DNA from: Ampelomyces quisqualis
Taxonomy: Eukaryota > Ascomycota > Dothideomycetes > Pleosporales > Phaeosphaeriaceae
DNA: 64,000 bases
Direction of reading: 5' to 3'
Assembly: GCA_018398575.1 (NCBI GenBank)
Contig: JAGTXZ010000019.1
Location: 1,240,001 to 1,304,000, forward strand
Shown: positions 13,830 to 25,693 of the stretch, one piece after another
Position numbering within the stretch: position 1 is the first letter of the stretch
Layout of the letters: each line of letters begins with the position of its first letter
The notes under the pieces: model-generated
Database searches by the model: none
Seen by the model: the letters and a program-made list of their open reading frames with translations, nothing else
What the model was told of the DNA's origin: nothing
Translations under genes and position numbers: made by a program

Positions 13830-16090
13830 TCTAGGCTATAAGACAACGTATAGATACAAGAGGACGTAGCAATTATATCTAGGTTACTAAACCTCTAACC
13901 TAACTAACATATATTTATATACTAGGATATTATATTACAGATTGCCTTTATACTTAGTTATTGCCTATTCACTAACAAGATAGTTTACGCACCTAGCTAT
14001 TCTTTTACAGGTACGCCTAACAAACCTATAAGAGTGTATTATAAACTATACTTAGAGGATTAGTAGTAGTTAATATAACAGCGCTTACTAGATAGTGTAA
14101 CCCTTGTGCTAGTTATACTAGTAGTAGACAAAATATAGTTATCTATAATATCTAGCAATATAGTAGTATAGCTAATATATATTACTATTAAGAATCTTAA
14201 CTATAAGGTATAATAACGCAGAATAACACCTAAGACACTACTAGCTAGATTTATTCTAACAGCTAAGCTCTTAGATCTTATTCTAAAGAGTAAAGTATAT
14301 TATTACTGCATAAGCAAACTATTATTGCGTAAGTACTAACTATAGCGTTAACAACAGAGGGTTACTATAGAGGATAGACACTAACTAGTAACTGCAGCAC
14401 TTAAAGAGGCTGCCAAATACAGTATACAGCTAGAGTATACTAACTAACAGACGTAATAGTGTTACCTAACTATTTGTATAATTCTAGCTAACTATAAAAA
14501 GTAAGTGCTACTAATAGGTATAAAGAAAAACAGATACTATACTTAATATACAGTACTACTAGACAAATAAGAGAACTTATGCAATAAATATCTATAGTAA
14601 ACAGAAGAGTATACACGCCTGCAATAGAGTTGTTATCTTAATAAAGGATATAAGGATTACGTTTATCTAGTAGAGTGCTTTAGCTAGAATTACTACAACT
14701 TTAATATATATAAGTTATTAGCTATAGATATATTATATCTACTGCTTAAGGGGTTAGTTATAAAGATATTAGAATTTACAGAAGACATACTAATAGATAT
14801 ACACCCTAGACAAAAGAAGGGCTAGAATAGTGCTGCAGTTCTAGTAGTAGAAGATAACAGCTGTGCCTAGTTAAATAAAAGGTTTTGCTAGGTTAAGTAT
14901 AACACTAGACTAAAACAGTTTAATAACAAGAGGGCTTTTACAGAAGTGTTGTAGTAGACTAGCGCAGAACAAAAAGTAGTAATTTACTAATTTATAGTAG
15001 TAGTGTCTTTTCTGCTAGCAACTAAGGCACTGTATGCGTTGCATTTTATCTAGGCTATGTGCAATCTGCTAGTACTCTTACAATACAAGAGTTATAACAA
15101 AAACACGTTAGAGTATATATTGTTAGCTATTAAACAAATAGATATTCTGAAAGAAGAGTTTTAACCTTTTAGACAGACGCAAGAAGAAGAAAAGGATTTT
15201 AACTACCCTAAATAGCACGCGCTAACCTATATTATTAATAATATTTATATATATAGGGCTCTTAATAGTATATACACTAGAACAAATAGTAAGGCCTACT
15301 ATATTACAATAGTAAAATAATTCTACCTAATAACAAATAAGAGAGATTTTCTTACGTAAATCTGCCTCTATAACTCTAGACAGCTTGCGCTTATAGCGTT
15401 TAAACACAAGATAGTTATAGACTAAAGTTAATAGTGCACTACTACTAACTAGCGTAAGCATACCTTTACTATAAGTGTATTAATAGTAATACTATTTAAA
15501 CAACTTAAATAGTCTATACTAAGTATATTACTAAATTCTATTATACTGCCTCTTAGCAAGGTTACTATATATATTACGTCGCTAGACTTTATATATGCTA
15601 CTGCAGTATTTGTCTAATACTACTATTAGAAGGTAACTAGCTGCCTTGTTACCCTATATAATAAAGACAGATAGAACTCTAACTCTTACTAGGTAAACAA
15701 GATAAATGTAAAAATACACTTCTTTATAAGATACTTAAGGCTATTAGGCAAACGCTACAACAACTCTAAATATTACAAAGAAAACATTATACAATACGCG
15801 CCTAACTAGCATAAGACTAGAAAATAGCGCAAAGATTACGTATAGGTGTAAGAGTTTAAATATAAGAACTACACGTAACTATCTTAGACTGTTACAAACA
15901 GTAGAGCTATAGCTTAGGTATACCTAATACTTACATTTATTAATAACAAATACTAAGATAAGGACAGAAAGAAATATAAGTATATAGGTGCCTTCTGTAA
16001 GGTTATAGTGTTTAATAATAATAGTTAAATTAATAATACAACAGAGATGCTAAGCGTGCGCTACTACATATATAGTACAAAGACTAAGTA
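13830..16090 (+). pseudogene. RIP-decayed Plavaka/KDZ-like transposase
   Basis: A single plus-strand frame (codon first bases divisible by 3) runs for about 750 codons with stops but no frameshift. As it stands it reads, for example, TEDILIDIHPRQKKG near 14780, ALHFI*AMCNLLVLLQYK near 15030, NYPK*HALTYIINNIYIY at 15201 and FYLITNKRDFLT near 15330. The order (an LLKG-containing region, then P-x-x-H-x-x-x-Y, then TNKR) is what I know from fungal Plavaka/KDZ-type transposases of the CACTA-related group. The stops sit where Trp (TGG to TAG) or Gln (CAG to TAG) would be expected. The N-terminal zinc finger often present in the family was not found. This is direct evidence that the AT-rich block is made of transposons. 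Confidence 0.65.
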
Positions 16091-17410
16091 ACGCATATTA
16101 CAAGTATTTAAGGTATATAATATAACAACTATTATTTGCCCTATATACTTAGTACTAAAGGATCTACTTATACTTAATAATAAGGTCTTTGTTTCTTATT
16201 ATATAAATAATTACATTAATTAGGACAAATATAATAGACTATATTCTTTTACATTCAATTAAGACTAAACACGTATAGTGCAGAATTATAAATAGAAGTA
16301 AGTGTAGCAAGACAACTAGTATATAGCGTTAGACATAGTAAATAGAATTGTATATCTAATAATAGCTCTACTATTACTTTAGCCTACCTAATAGAACGTA
16401 AACCTACTAACATAACAAGCGCTATAATATAAGACTATAGCGTAAGGCTGCTAACGCAACCTTCTTACTATATACTATACACTACTACAAACGCGTAATA
16501 ATAGCAACTCTTATCTACGTACACAAGTATTATAGAGATATTGTAACAGTTACCTAGAATTACTAGTTAGTGCAGATAAGAGGATAGCACTACTACAGCA
16601 ACACTAGACACAATTGTTAAAAGACAGCATATATAATATAATGTAACTAATAGTAGAAGAATATAACTTAATATACTTTAACGTAGAATAAGAGATAAGG
16701 AGGTAGAAGATACTAGGCTGTTTCTTATAGACAACTACAGTAAAAGAACACCTATAGTAAATTACAAGAGTAATTATATTATAACAGAACAGACTACTAT
16801 AAAATGTAGCTAACAGTTACCTTATCTAGACAATTACACACTTTGCTATCTAATGTAACTATAACGCAGCCTAATAGATGCGCTTGCAACAGAATAAAAC
16901 TAAACTAAATAATAATTAGGAGCAAGCTTTACTAGATAGAAACCTGTATAGAAAGATAATAGAAACAGTTAACAAAGAGTTAAGCATAACACAAATTACT
17001 CTTATTATAACAACTATATTAGTGTTAAACGCAACTAGAAATAAGCACACTTTTATTAGGACAAACTAGCTGTTACATGTATACTACAACTTACTAGTAA
17101 TAGACAAGTATATTAATAACTTTAATTATAATTTGTTTATACAGACATTAGAGTACAAATTAGGCTTTAAAAGTAAATGTAATAGTATATATTACTACAT
17201 AAAGAAGAGAGATAGATAGGCGTAAATATAGATATCTATAAAGGTATACTAGTACAGCGCATTACAAAAGATAGTTGCATTAAAGATACACTAGGCGTTA
17301 TTTACAATTAAACTACAAATATAACTAGTATAGTAGTATACTAGATCTGTACTAATAACTTACTAGGTAAATAGTTTTCTGCGTATAGAGCTACTAGATT
17401 GCTTATATTA

Positions 17411-17770
17411 CGCGCATAACTATTTATACTAATAGTAGATAACTGTTATATACGCTAACATTTAGTAGAAAACAAGAAGATAGAAGGGCACCTAATTACT
17501 TGTATTGCGCGCACTACTATTTATACTAACAGTAGACAACTATTATATACGCTAACATTTAGTTAAGAACAGAAGAGTACCTAATTACCTATATTGCGCG
17601 CACAACTATTTATGCTAATAGTAGACAACTATTATATACGCTAGCACGCAGTTAAGGATAGAAAGAGGCCTAATTACCTATATTGCGCGCATAACTATTT
17701 ATACTAACAGTAGATAACTATTATATACGCTAGCACGTAGTTAAGGACAAGAGGCTATCTAATTAAATAG
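17411..17770. repeat. About 89-bp tandem array, four copies
   Basis: The anchor CGCGCAYNACTATTTATRCT recurs at 17411, 17508, 17597 and 17686, giving spacings of 97, 89 and 89 bp. Each unit ends with TAGTTAAGGAYAG or a variant followed by CTAATTACCT. The first interval is longer, showing an indel. No coding content is visible. Confidence 0.8.
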
Positions 17771-18309
17771 CCTAACTACTACGCTCTAGCAGAATTTAAG
17801 GCAATATTAGACTATATGTGTTACAAAAACTCTACTTATACTTGTAAAGTAAAAACTCTGTTGCGCTATATATATTACTTACTTCTACTACTCTTACTAA
17901 TAGTTTTCTAATATTTAAAGAGTAAGCGCTTACTCTATATACTCTATACTAAGTAGTAAATTCAAGTAATATTAGTAGTATACTATGTCTCTGTCTAAAC
18001 AAGCGCTAAAACAAGCGCTAACAGATAATAGTGTAAAGGTTAGGCTCTTAGGAAATGTAACTCTAGAACTAATATACTAAAAACTAAGACGCTGCAGAGA
18101 CTAAAAACTATCTAGACCCTAATGCTACTATCCTTAAGCCTTAACTCTAAGATTAAAACAGAAGTATAACTAACTACTATACTAGCCTAACTAAAAAGTT
18201 ACTTAATAAGACAGCCTAGAGATTAAATACTATACACTTTTAGATCTGCAGCCTTACTTGCTTATTAACAAGAGGAATCTAGACGCAGTAGTAGCATAAG
18301 CATAACAAG

Positions 18310-19050
18310 CTAACACAAACTAAAAACCTATAGGACTAATACATAGAAAACGTTAGTAGTTAAAAGAGAACTGCTATTAGACTTAAGGCTGTTGCATTAT
18401 AGGAAGATACCTTATTATGCATAATTAAGTAGTTCTAACTATTACAGAGTTGCAACCCTTCTTATCTAGTATAGACCTATTTAGGTTACTACTATAGAAA
18501 AAAGAAAAACGCTAGGTAAAGGAAAGTGTGTTACTAGAAAACAAGACTATACTAGAGAAGGTAAGAGTTATCTTAGTAACGCAACTACTTACTAACAATA
18601 GAAAGACGCTATGTAGTATAGTAATAACACTATAGCTTAATACACGTAGGCATGTATACGCCTAAATACTACTAGACGCTTAGACAGAAGTATAGAATAC
18701 TCTGCTATTATTAGTTTAATTGCATATTAGCTTAATACTATACAAAAGAGCTGCCTGCTATATAGGTACTATTATAGCCTGCTAAAGACAGTAGCTAATA
18801 GTAGGCGCCTAGATGCTAGACATATACAGTAACTTGCAGACCTACGTAATAAGGTAAGAATAACTAGAAATTACTAGTGCCTATATATTAAACTACTTAG
18901 ACAGATAGGTTCTTAAGCCTAGCAAACTACTTAAAGACTTTGTTTACCTACTATAAGACCTAAAGAACGTAAGTACACCTCTAAAACAGCTATGCTAGCT
19001 AACTAAAGACAGCCTAAATCTGCTAGATTTTTAAACCCTAGTCTTGCAGT
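18310..19050 (+). pseudogene. Decayed reading frame, unrecognised product
   Basis: One plus-strand frame of about 245 codons is broken only by TAG/TAA and shows no frameshift. Recognisable stretches as they stand include ITELQPFLSSIDLFRLLL and ENKTILEKVRVILVTQLL. The residual protein appears leucine-rich and helical. I cannot assign a family. Its retention of a single frame suggests a former coding sequence of the mobile element rather than random AT-rich DNA, but it could also be chance continuity in a biased sequence. Confidence 0.35.
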
Positions 19051-20714
19051 AGTAATAGCACAGTTATTCTATAATAACAGGAAATAGAGCATTACTGCAA
19101 TAACTAGGAATTAAAAGAAGTTTAATAAACTAAGTGCAAATATAGTAGCACTAATAGGCTTAGTTATATTTAACGCAATAAGAGAATTTAATAACAATAG
19201 CACTAGGAAAACTATACCCTTCTATAGATACACTATAGAGAGTATATTGCAAGTTCTATACATAGTATTAGCTAATAGAAAGCAGACTACTTTAATGCTA
19301 TTTGCAAAAAATAGAAGAACCTAAAAGGCATTTAACAGATTCTTATATAGGATAATATACAATAGGATATTACTATACACACAAACTAATAAGAGAATAA
19401 TAGGGCTAACATTTTAGTGCTAAAGGATACCTATAACAACAACGTAGATAATATCCTAGCTAACTATACAGAAGAGGAGTAAGATTACTATAATGCGCTT
19501 ATAGACAATTACAACAACAAAGAGAAGGAGAAGGCAAACTACTTAATAGAAAAGGATAAAAAGGAGGACGTTAGAGAGGAAGGAAAAGTCCTACACAAAG
19601 ACACTAATAATATAAGTAGGTCTAAATATAATGTAATATATAATAACTTATATAGAATGCTGTCTATATACGTATATATAAAGCATTAGGTAAAGTAAAA
19701 GATATTTTGCTAGAAGAGTATAAATATATAGATAAACTTGCACTAGAATACCTTTATAAGGTAGATAAACAGCTATAGTTTAAGAACTGTAGAAGTAGCT
19801 AGAGCATTGTAGCAGAAGACGTATAGAAAGAATTTGTAACATAGGCCTATAATATTGCAATTAAAGGCAATATACTTAACGTAATTGCTTTAACTAAAGA
19901 GAAATAGTAACTAGAACTAGATAAGTGTAATAGGTTAGTGTAATAGTATAAAGAAGAAATAGAGTATTATTAAGTAGTTATAAATAGTAAGTAACGTAAA
20001 TGTTACAAGAACTAGATATACTTTTACTAGTACAACGCGTAAATACTGTTAGGTTAGCCTTAATATAACGCAATAGTGTAGACTACTATAGTAGACAGTG
20101 CAGCACTAGCAGACACAGTACCTAATCCTAACACAACTAACTAGTAAGATAATTACTACTTTGTAAGTAGCAGTAGCTATTACAGCCTTCTATATATAGA
20201 GCGCGTTATGTACCTACTAACGCGTGCCCTATAGGACGTTAAGCCTAGTAGCTGCGTCTAGGCTAGCCTACTTTTAAAGGAGCGCAATTTGTCTATACTA
20301 TATTTAATTAAAAAGCCTATATAACTAGACAAGAGAGACTAGCTTAGTTAGCCTACGCTACAAGAGTGTAAAGACATAGGCAGCTAGCTACAGTATATAG
20401 TTTTACTAGTGCTATAGTACTTAACAGTTCTTAACTATTAAATCTAGTAATACTAGTAACACTAGCAATACTAGTAACACTAGCGACACAGGTAACACAG
20501 GTAACATAGGTAACTTACTGTTAGGTTGCTGTTAGGTTGCTAGCGACTAGAAGTAAGTAGAGTAACTTTAGTAAATTGTCTAGTAGACAGTATTGCTGTT
20601 AGGCAGCTGCAGGTCGCTGCAACTAAGCTAACTAGACAAATCTTAATTTTTCCTAACGTAAACGCACAAAGACCTATAGCTTCTACACTACTAACCTATA
20701 AAGGGGCAGTTAAC

Positions 20715-21365
20715 AAGAAACTTACTAAGGCAGAGAAACTACTATAGCTTCTTACAAATAAAGAGATCTTAGACCTATAATAACATAAGGTTACTTAATT
20801 GTTACTATCTTAATAATATAGTAAGCCTAGTTCTACGTTATAAAAAAAGAATGTTATACTAGATAAGAGTATACTATATAATCTTACGCTAAACATCTGC
20901 TATTGTATTCTTTAGATATATAAGTCCTAGAACGTAAGGTACGTAATAGATATATTTCCTATAAAGATATAGCTAAAACAGAGTATATTATAGAATCTTA
21001 ATATACTTTAACTCTTTTTTACTATAGCTAAGCAGTACCTAGAGGTAAGGTGTTATTAGAGTATATGTAACAAATTTGCTAAGCTTAATAAAGTAAGAAG
21101 AGTAAGGCTGCACTTAAAGACTTAATAGACTATTAGAGACGCAAAAGCAACATACTCTTAGGCAAAAGAGTAATATAGATCTCTACTTCTTAGAGATTAT
21201 AAGCTTAGCACTAGATACAGTTAAGAGAATATACTTTGCCTAAGCTAACAAAGCTGTATTTTATTAAAAAAGGCTATAGCACTATTAGGTAAAGCAAGTA
21301 CTAACAGAATGCAACTAGAAGAAGTATCTAATAAAAGAAATAATGTTATAAGCTTATATAGTTAA
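20715..21365 (+). pseudogene. Decayed reading frame, unrecognised product
   Basis: A plus-strand frame of about 215 codons has stops but no frameshift. It contains KKLTKAEKLL near its start, NVRYVIDIFPIKI in the middle and ALLGKASTNRMQLEEVSN near its end. The mix of charged and helical segments looks protein-like. I do not recognise the family. It probably belongs to the same or a neighbouring element as the 18.3-19.05 kb frame. Confidence 0.35.
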
Positions 21366-22668
21366 AGTTAATACTCTAATAAGAGAAAGAGCAAAGCCTG
21401 CGTAATAACTATTTCTTCTAGCTTTTCTAGCTTAGATAAAGATAACTCTAACAAGTAAAATAGACTAGTATAGTAGTATAGTAGTAGTAATATATATTCT
21501 ACGTAGCAGTTGCATATAGGATTCTTGTCTAAACAATTTAATAAAAAGTAAACTAAGAAGGTGCCTATGTGCGCATACTACTTACTCTACTATATAATCT
21601 ATATATTCTGCCTTACTCTTTCTATTTATTATTCTTCTTATACTAGAGTAAATAACAAAGGCTGTAATTATAAGCTTATAAGAAGTACGCTCTTCTAGTA
21701 AGCTTCTAATTATATATCTTATCTACTAGCTTACTTACCTAACAACACATTAAGGAAAAGACCTTTAAATAGTAGTAAGAACCTTAACGCAAGTAAATAA
21801 TTCTCTGCTTATTAGAACTTACTACCTTCTTCTTAGTAGTACTATTCTTATATAAGAAACTAACTAAAGGTACTTTAAGATAATAACTTAAACAGTAGTA
21901 AGACATTTAAAGCTAGTAAACAACTCTTATATAATAATCTCTAACCCTAACTTAAGTATCTAGCCCTTTAGAAATCTAACAGTAAACTATGCAGTATATT
22001 TAAAACTTGCCTTAAGCGTTACGCCTACCTTAATAAGAGTATTAAGAATCTTATTAACACTACTAAAGCTGCAAAGTAACTTCTAAATGTAATAGTAATA
22101 TATTTAGTAGTACTAGGTTAGTAAAGAGTTAGTAAGATAACTCTAATAAATACACTGTTTAATTACTACCTTCTAGCTATGCCTAAAGCGCTAAGGCAAT
22201 ATAGCTTGTACTGCTTTTGTAACTATTATTAGGTAAAGAGGCAATACTATACATAATACTAAGACTAGTAATATTATTATCTACTTTAATAATAAGGCAG
22301 GTATAATAATCTGTATCTAAAGACAAGCTAATAACTAGTAAGAGAATTGCAATGCCTTAGAGAATAGAGATAATGCTCTTAACTAAAGAAACTTTATAAA
22401 AATAGCTTAAATAGTAATATAGCGCCTTAATTATAAGGTTTCCTACCCTTTTAACGCTTTGCCTACTATAATATATAAACTACTCTTTGTACTGCTATTA
22501 ATATTTCTCTATTAACTATAACTGCTTTCCTCTAGTTTATTTATCTACGCTAGAATCTAATAACTTGTAAGAAATAAGATAGTTTTTTATTTGCAAAGGA
22601 GAATAACAAGTTACTGCAAGTTTAATTAATATTAGAATAATATATATAATAATAATTGCTGTTGTTAA

Positions 22669-22960
22669 GTGCAAAGAATTAAAGAAAGTTTTTACGTAAG
22701 TAAGCAATTTCTATTTTACCTAGTGCTTGCCTACTATATACTTTTTCTTAACCTCTTATACAACTACTTTCTTTTACCTACTATATACTTTTCTTTAACT
22801 TCTTATATAACTGCTTTTATCTAGATTATACCTTTATAAAGTGTAAAGAATTAAAGAAAGTTCTTATATAGGCTAGTAATTTCTATCTTAACTAGTGCCT
22901 GCCTACTATATACTTTTTCTTAACCTCTTATATAACTGCTTTTATCTAGGTTGTTTATAT
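22669..22960. repeat. 172-bp direct repeat with nested repeats
   Basis: GTGYAAAGAATTAAAGAAAG occurs at 22669 and 22841, 172 bp apart. Both copies are followed by a CCTACTATATACTTTTTCTT block that itself recurs inside the first copy (TACCTACTATATACTTTTCT near 22780). This nested structure points to successive local duplications before mutation. Confidence 0.7.
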
Positions 22961-24137
22961 ACACTAGAATTTAATAGCTTACAGAAACTAAGGTAGACTC
23001 TATTAGGCAAAGAAGAGTAATAAAGCACTGCATTTTATTCTAGTAGCTGTTAGCATAATATTTATAACAACTACTTTTATTAAATATAATAGATTAAAGA
23101 AAGTTCTTATAGTTAAAAAGTAGCTAGGTAATAGAAACTTTAGTATAAACAGTATATAAGTCCTAACAAAGATCTAGTACTTAACTAATAAGAGTACTTT
23201 AATTATATATAGCTACAAAATTACGTAGCGTCTTAAGCTCTCTAAGAGTAACTGTCTGCGTAATAGCTATAAGAGTATAAAGCTAATTATAAAACTTAAG
23301 CTACTTTACTATAAAAGACGCAAGAAAGATTTAAACTTATACAGCTATAAAGTTATATAGCGCCTTAAGCTTACACGCGTAATAACTCTTAATAGGCTAT
23401 AAGTGCTTATAACTTTGTTAACTAATCTTAATTTAATAGTATCTTTAAGTATACATCTACATCTTATTTCTAGTCTCTTTTGCCTAACAGAAGGTAGCAG
23501 TTGTTAAGATTACTAAAGACTTAGTAGGCTATAACGCCTGCTACGTCTACTACTTCTAACTAAGGCTACTTAGTTATAGTGTATTTACTAACACTGTCTT
23601 AAACACAAACCTCTAAGAGTTTTAGTAATAAGTAGTAAGTACTTAGCAAAGCCTATTAACGCAGTTTAACTAATAAGCAACTGCTATAGTTATTAATAAG
23701 AATGTTTACTATTATAGAGAATTAGTTTTAAATAGCTATAAAGGTAACAGGTGTTAGTTTAAACAAATAATTAACTTTACCTTTATATCTCTAATCTGCT
23801 AAAAGCTTAGAGCGCTATAGCAAATGCTATTATAAGAAACTACTTATAGGTTATAATAATAGGTTAAATTAGATTAAAGAAAGATTAATTAGCTTAACTC
23901 TAAATATATTTCTAGTTAAAAACCTAATAGCTTTTAAGATTTTGTGCTTAACTATGTTAACATTTACCTACGTCTTATGTAGTAAGCAGCATTAGCAAGT
24001 ACTATTTGCCTAGCTTAAATAACGTACTGCTTAGAGCGTATAACAGTAGAATTTTTATTAATTTTGCGTAATATATAGTTTATATATATTTTAACAAAAT
24101 ATAAGATAATATACTGTAAGATCAGACAGGCAAAAAA

Positions 24138-24257
24138 ACACCGCGACAGTGTAATATACACCAGAGCCGTGTAAATATCCCCTACGTGCGGTGTAAAGGA
24201 GTGAATTTACACAATACTGCGGTGTATATTAACACCGCGCTGGGTATTTAACACCGC
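24138..24257. promoter_or_regulatory. Cluster of ACACCGC/GCGGTGT motifs at the compartment edge
   Basis: ACACCGC occurs on the plus strand at 24138, 24232 and 24251. Its complement GCGGTGT is at 24188 and 24219. Related GTGTAAAT, ATTTACAC and AATATACACC elements lie between. GCGGTGT (24219-24225) and ACACCGC (24232-24238) form a perfect 7-bp inverted repeat with a 6-bp spacer. The cluster starts about 16 bp after the last AT-rich mutated sequence and is itself not mutated. It could be subterminal repeats of a DNA transposon, or factor-binding sites in the promoter of the gene starting at 24450. Confidence 0.6.
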
Positions 24258-24449
24258 ATTTGTACCCCAGTGGAGAGGGGGGAGCAAATTGTGAACGTCG
24301 TGATGTGCGAGCTTGAGCTTCGTTTCAGGTCGTGCCGGTCGTTGAAACTCGCAACGCATCACAATATCTTGACAGCATCAAGACTTTCTTACCCTTCATA
24401 CTCTCATCACTCTTATCCACATTCAGCGGTGGGAATCAGTGATTTCGAC

Positions 24450-25256
24450 ATGGGCTTGAAGCGGCGCATTCTCATTATCGCATCCTCCGTTTTCTTGCTT
24501 CTTGTCATCGCCCTTTCGCTCGCAACGGTGATTGAGGTTCGCGCACCTCCGGGAAAGATCATACAAGTCCAAGTCGCGCAAGCTGCGAAGATGAGAGAAT
24601 CTGACAGAGTCATCGGCGCAAAGGCAAAGCTGAATGGATCGGACTTCGATCGCGTCGATGTCTGGCAAGGATCATCTTTCGTGCCAGGCACATCATTGGC
24701 GACACCGTCGACAATGACAGCGACCGAAGACGGCCTGCTTGTTGCGACACCAACACCACATCGCAGTGCGAGCGCAAGTTGGGACGCAGACGGCGTGATC
24801 GGTCCTGTCGCGACACCCTCGCCAAAGCCTGTTCCAGCCCCACGACCACAGCCACCAGCACAACCTCAACTCCCCATCGTCGCACTCTCTTACTCAGGCA
24901 ACGGCGGCCCGAAACACTGTCGCGGCAGAGTCGTCCAGCAAATGCGCTTCGGGCCGCCCGCCTCGCGATGGAAGAACGGGACATGCGTCAACCTTCCTAG
25001 CCAGGCACGCTGCGGGGTGTTCGTCTCGAACAAGGGCGACAATTGCGAAGCACAGCTGTTCAACATGCCGGAATGCTATAACACAACAGAAACATACATC
25101 AACACGGTCGTATTCATGCCCGAGGAAAGACCGGTGGGTGCACTCTGGAGTAGCATGTGGGTCAAGTGTGGAGTTGAGGTTCCGCGGGCGAAGATGCTGG
25201 ATCCCAGTGTGCTGGGTGATGCGCTGAAGCCGAAACTAAAGCCAGGTGGGGGATGA
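24450..25256 (+). CDS. Cysteine-containing single-pass type II membrane protein, function unknown
   Basis: A 268-residue protein from the ATG at 24450. An in-frame ATG at 24270 would add 60 residues without features, so I prefer the internal start, which places a short basic segment (MGLKRR) directly before the hydrophobic stretch ILIIASSVFLLLVIALSLAT. This predicts a type II signal anchor with the rest outside the cytoplasm. A Thr/Ser-rich segment and a proline-rich segment (PSPKPVPAPRPQPPAQPQ) follow. The last 100 residues hold six cysteines (in KHCRG, GTCVN, ARCGV, DNCEA, PECYN, VKCGV), which could form three disulfides. I do not recognise the family. It is the first gene beside the mutated block, only about 330 bp from it. 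Proximity to repeat-rich DNA plus a cysteine-rich exterior domain invites an effector comparison, but the anchor argues against free secretion. Confidence 0.7.
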   Translation: MGLKRRILIIASSVFLLLVIALSLATVIEVRAPPGKIIQVQVAQAAKMRESDRVIGAKAKLNGSDFDRVDVWQGSSFVPGTSLATPSTMTATEDGLLVATPTPHRSASASWDADGVIGPVATPSPKPVPAPRPQPPAQPQLPIVALSYSGNGGPKHCRGRVVQQMRFGPPASRWKNGTCVNLPSQARCGVFVSNKGDNCEAQLFNMPECYNTTETYINTVVFMPEERPVGALWSSMWVKCGVEVPRAKMLDPSVLGDALKPKLKPGGG

Positions 25257-25693
25257 GGCAGCATCATCTAGTGTGGACAGAACTATCGCGAGGAATTTCC
25301 CACAATACGATGATCTTCTTGGACGTCCTGTGGAGACAGGCCGGACTAGGACCAGACACAGATCCCACCTTGTCTTTGGCGAGACCACGAACGGCGAAAT
25401 GTCCCTGCATGCATCCAACACCATCTGGAGACCCTGTGCGATCATGTCCTAGCGAGCTGAGACTTCACAATACAGGGCATTGGAGGTCTTGCAAGGGCTC
25501 AAAGCAAACCGCTCACAAAGGCACGGTGCTCTATCGCAAACACTTACAGACGAATGGACATAGACAATGTGCAAACAAGTGAATACTACTCAGGGGACAG
25601 GCCATCTTTTCGATCGTCACCCGCTCCTCTCCTTAGTCAATCGCACAGCAAAGGAACACCGTGACTTTCTGATCTGATTCAGTCGCCAGCAGC
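25257..25693. other. Intergenic, nothing recognised
   Basis: Several short overlapping open frames occur but none has a recognisable domain, signal peptide or consistent splice signals. It probably holds the 3' end of the upstream gene and the promoter of the next. Confidence 0.5.

Larger units (their letters stand above)
1..24121. repeat. AT-rich, RIP-like mutated transposon compartment
   Basis: The whole stretch is AT-rich, lacks plausible intact genes and is saturated with TAG and TAA in every frame. The mutation pattern is specific. TCA, TCG, CCA, CCG and their complements TGA, CGA, TGG, CGG are nearly absent: I counted one (a TGG) in 6001-6600 and none in 19801-20400. ACA, GCA, ACG and GCG remain frequent. 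This is what cytosine-to-thymine mutation of C between a 5' pyrimidine and a 3' purine, on both strands, would leave. Known biology: RIP mutates duplicated DNA in many Pezizomycotina, usually at CpA. The first TCA on the right side is at 24122, where normal composition begins. The left end lies outside the window. The long decayed frames and tandem arrays inside are listed separately; between them I see only AT-rich mutated sequence without a recognisable feature. Confidence 0.9.

Noticed and set aside
1..24121. Mitochondrial or centromeric origin of the AT-rich block
   Set aside because: Transposase and helicase frames with context-specific transitions, joined directly to normal nuclear genes, fit a RIP-mutated transposon block better. 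A centromere cannot be excluded from sequence alone but nothing supports it.
24138..24257. ACACCGC cluster as a telomere-like or CRISPR-like array
   Set aside because: Spacing is irregular, orientation is mixed and there are no TTAGGG repeats or direct repeats with uniform spacers.
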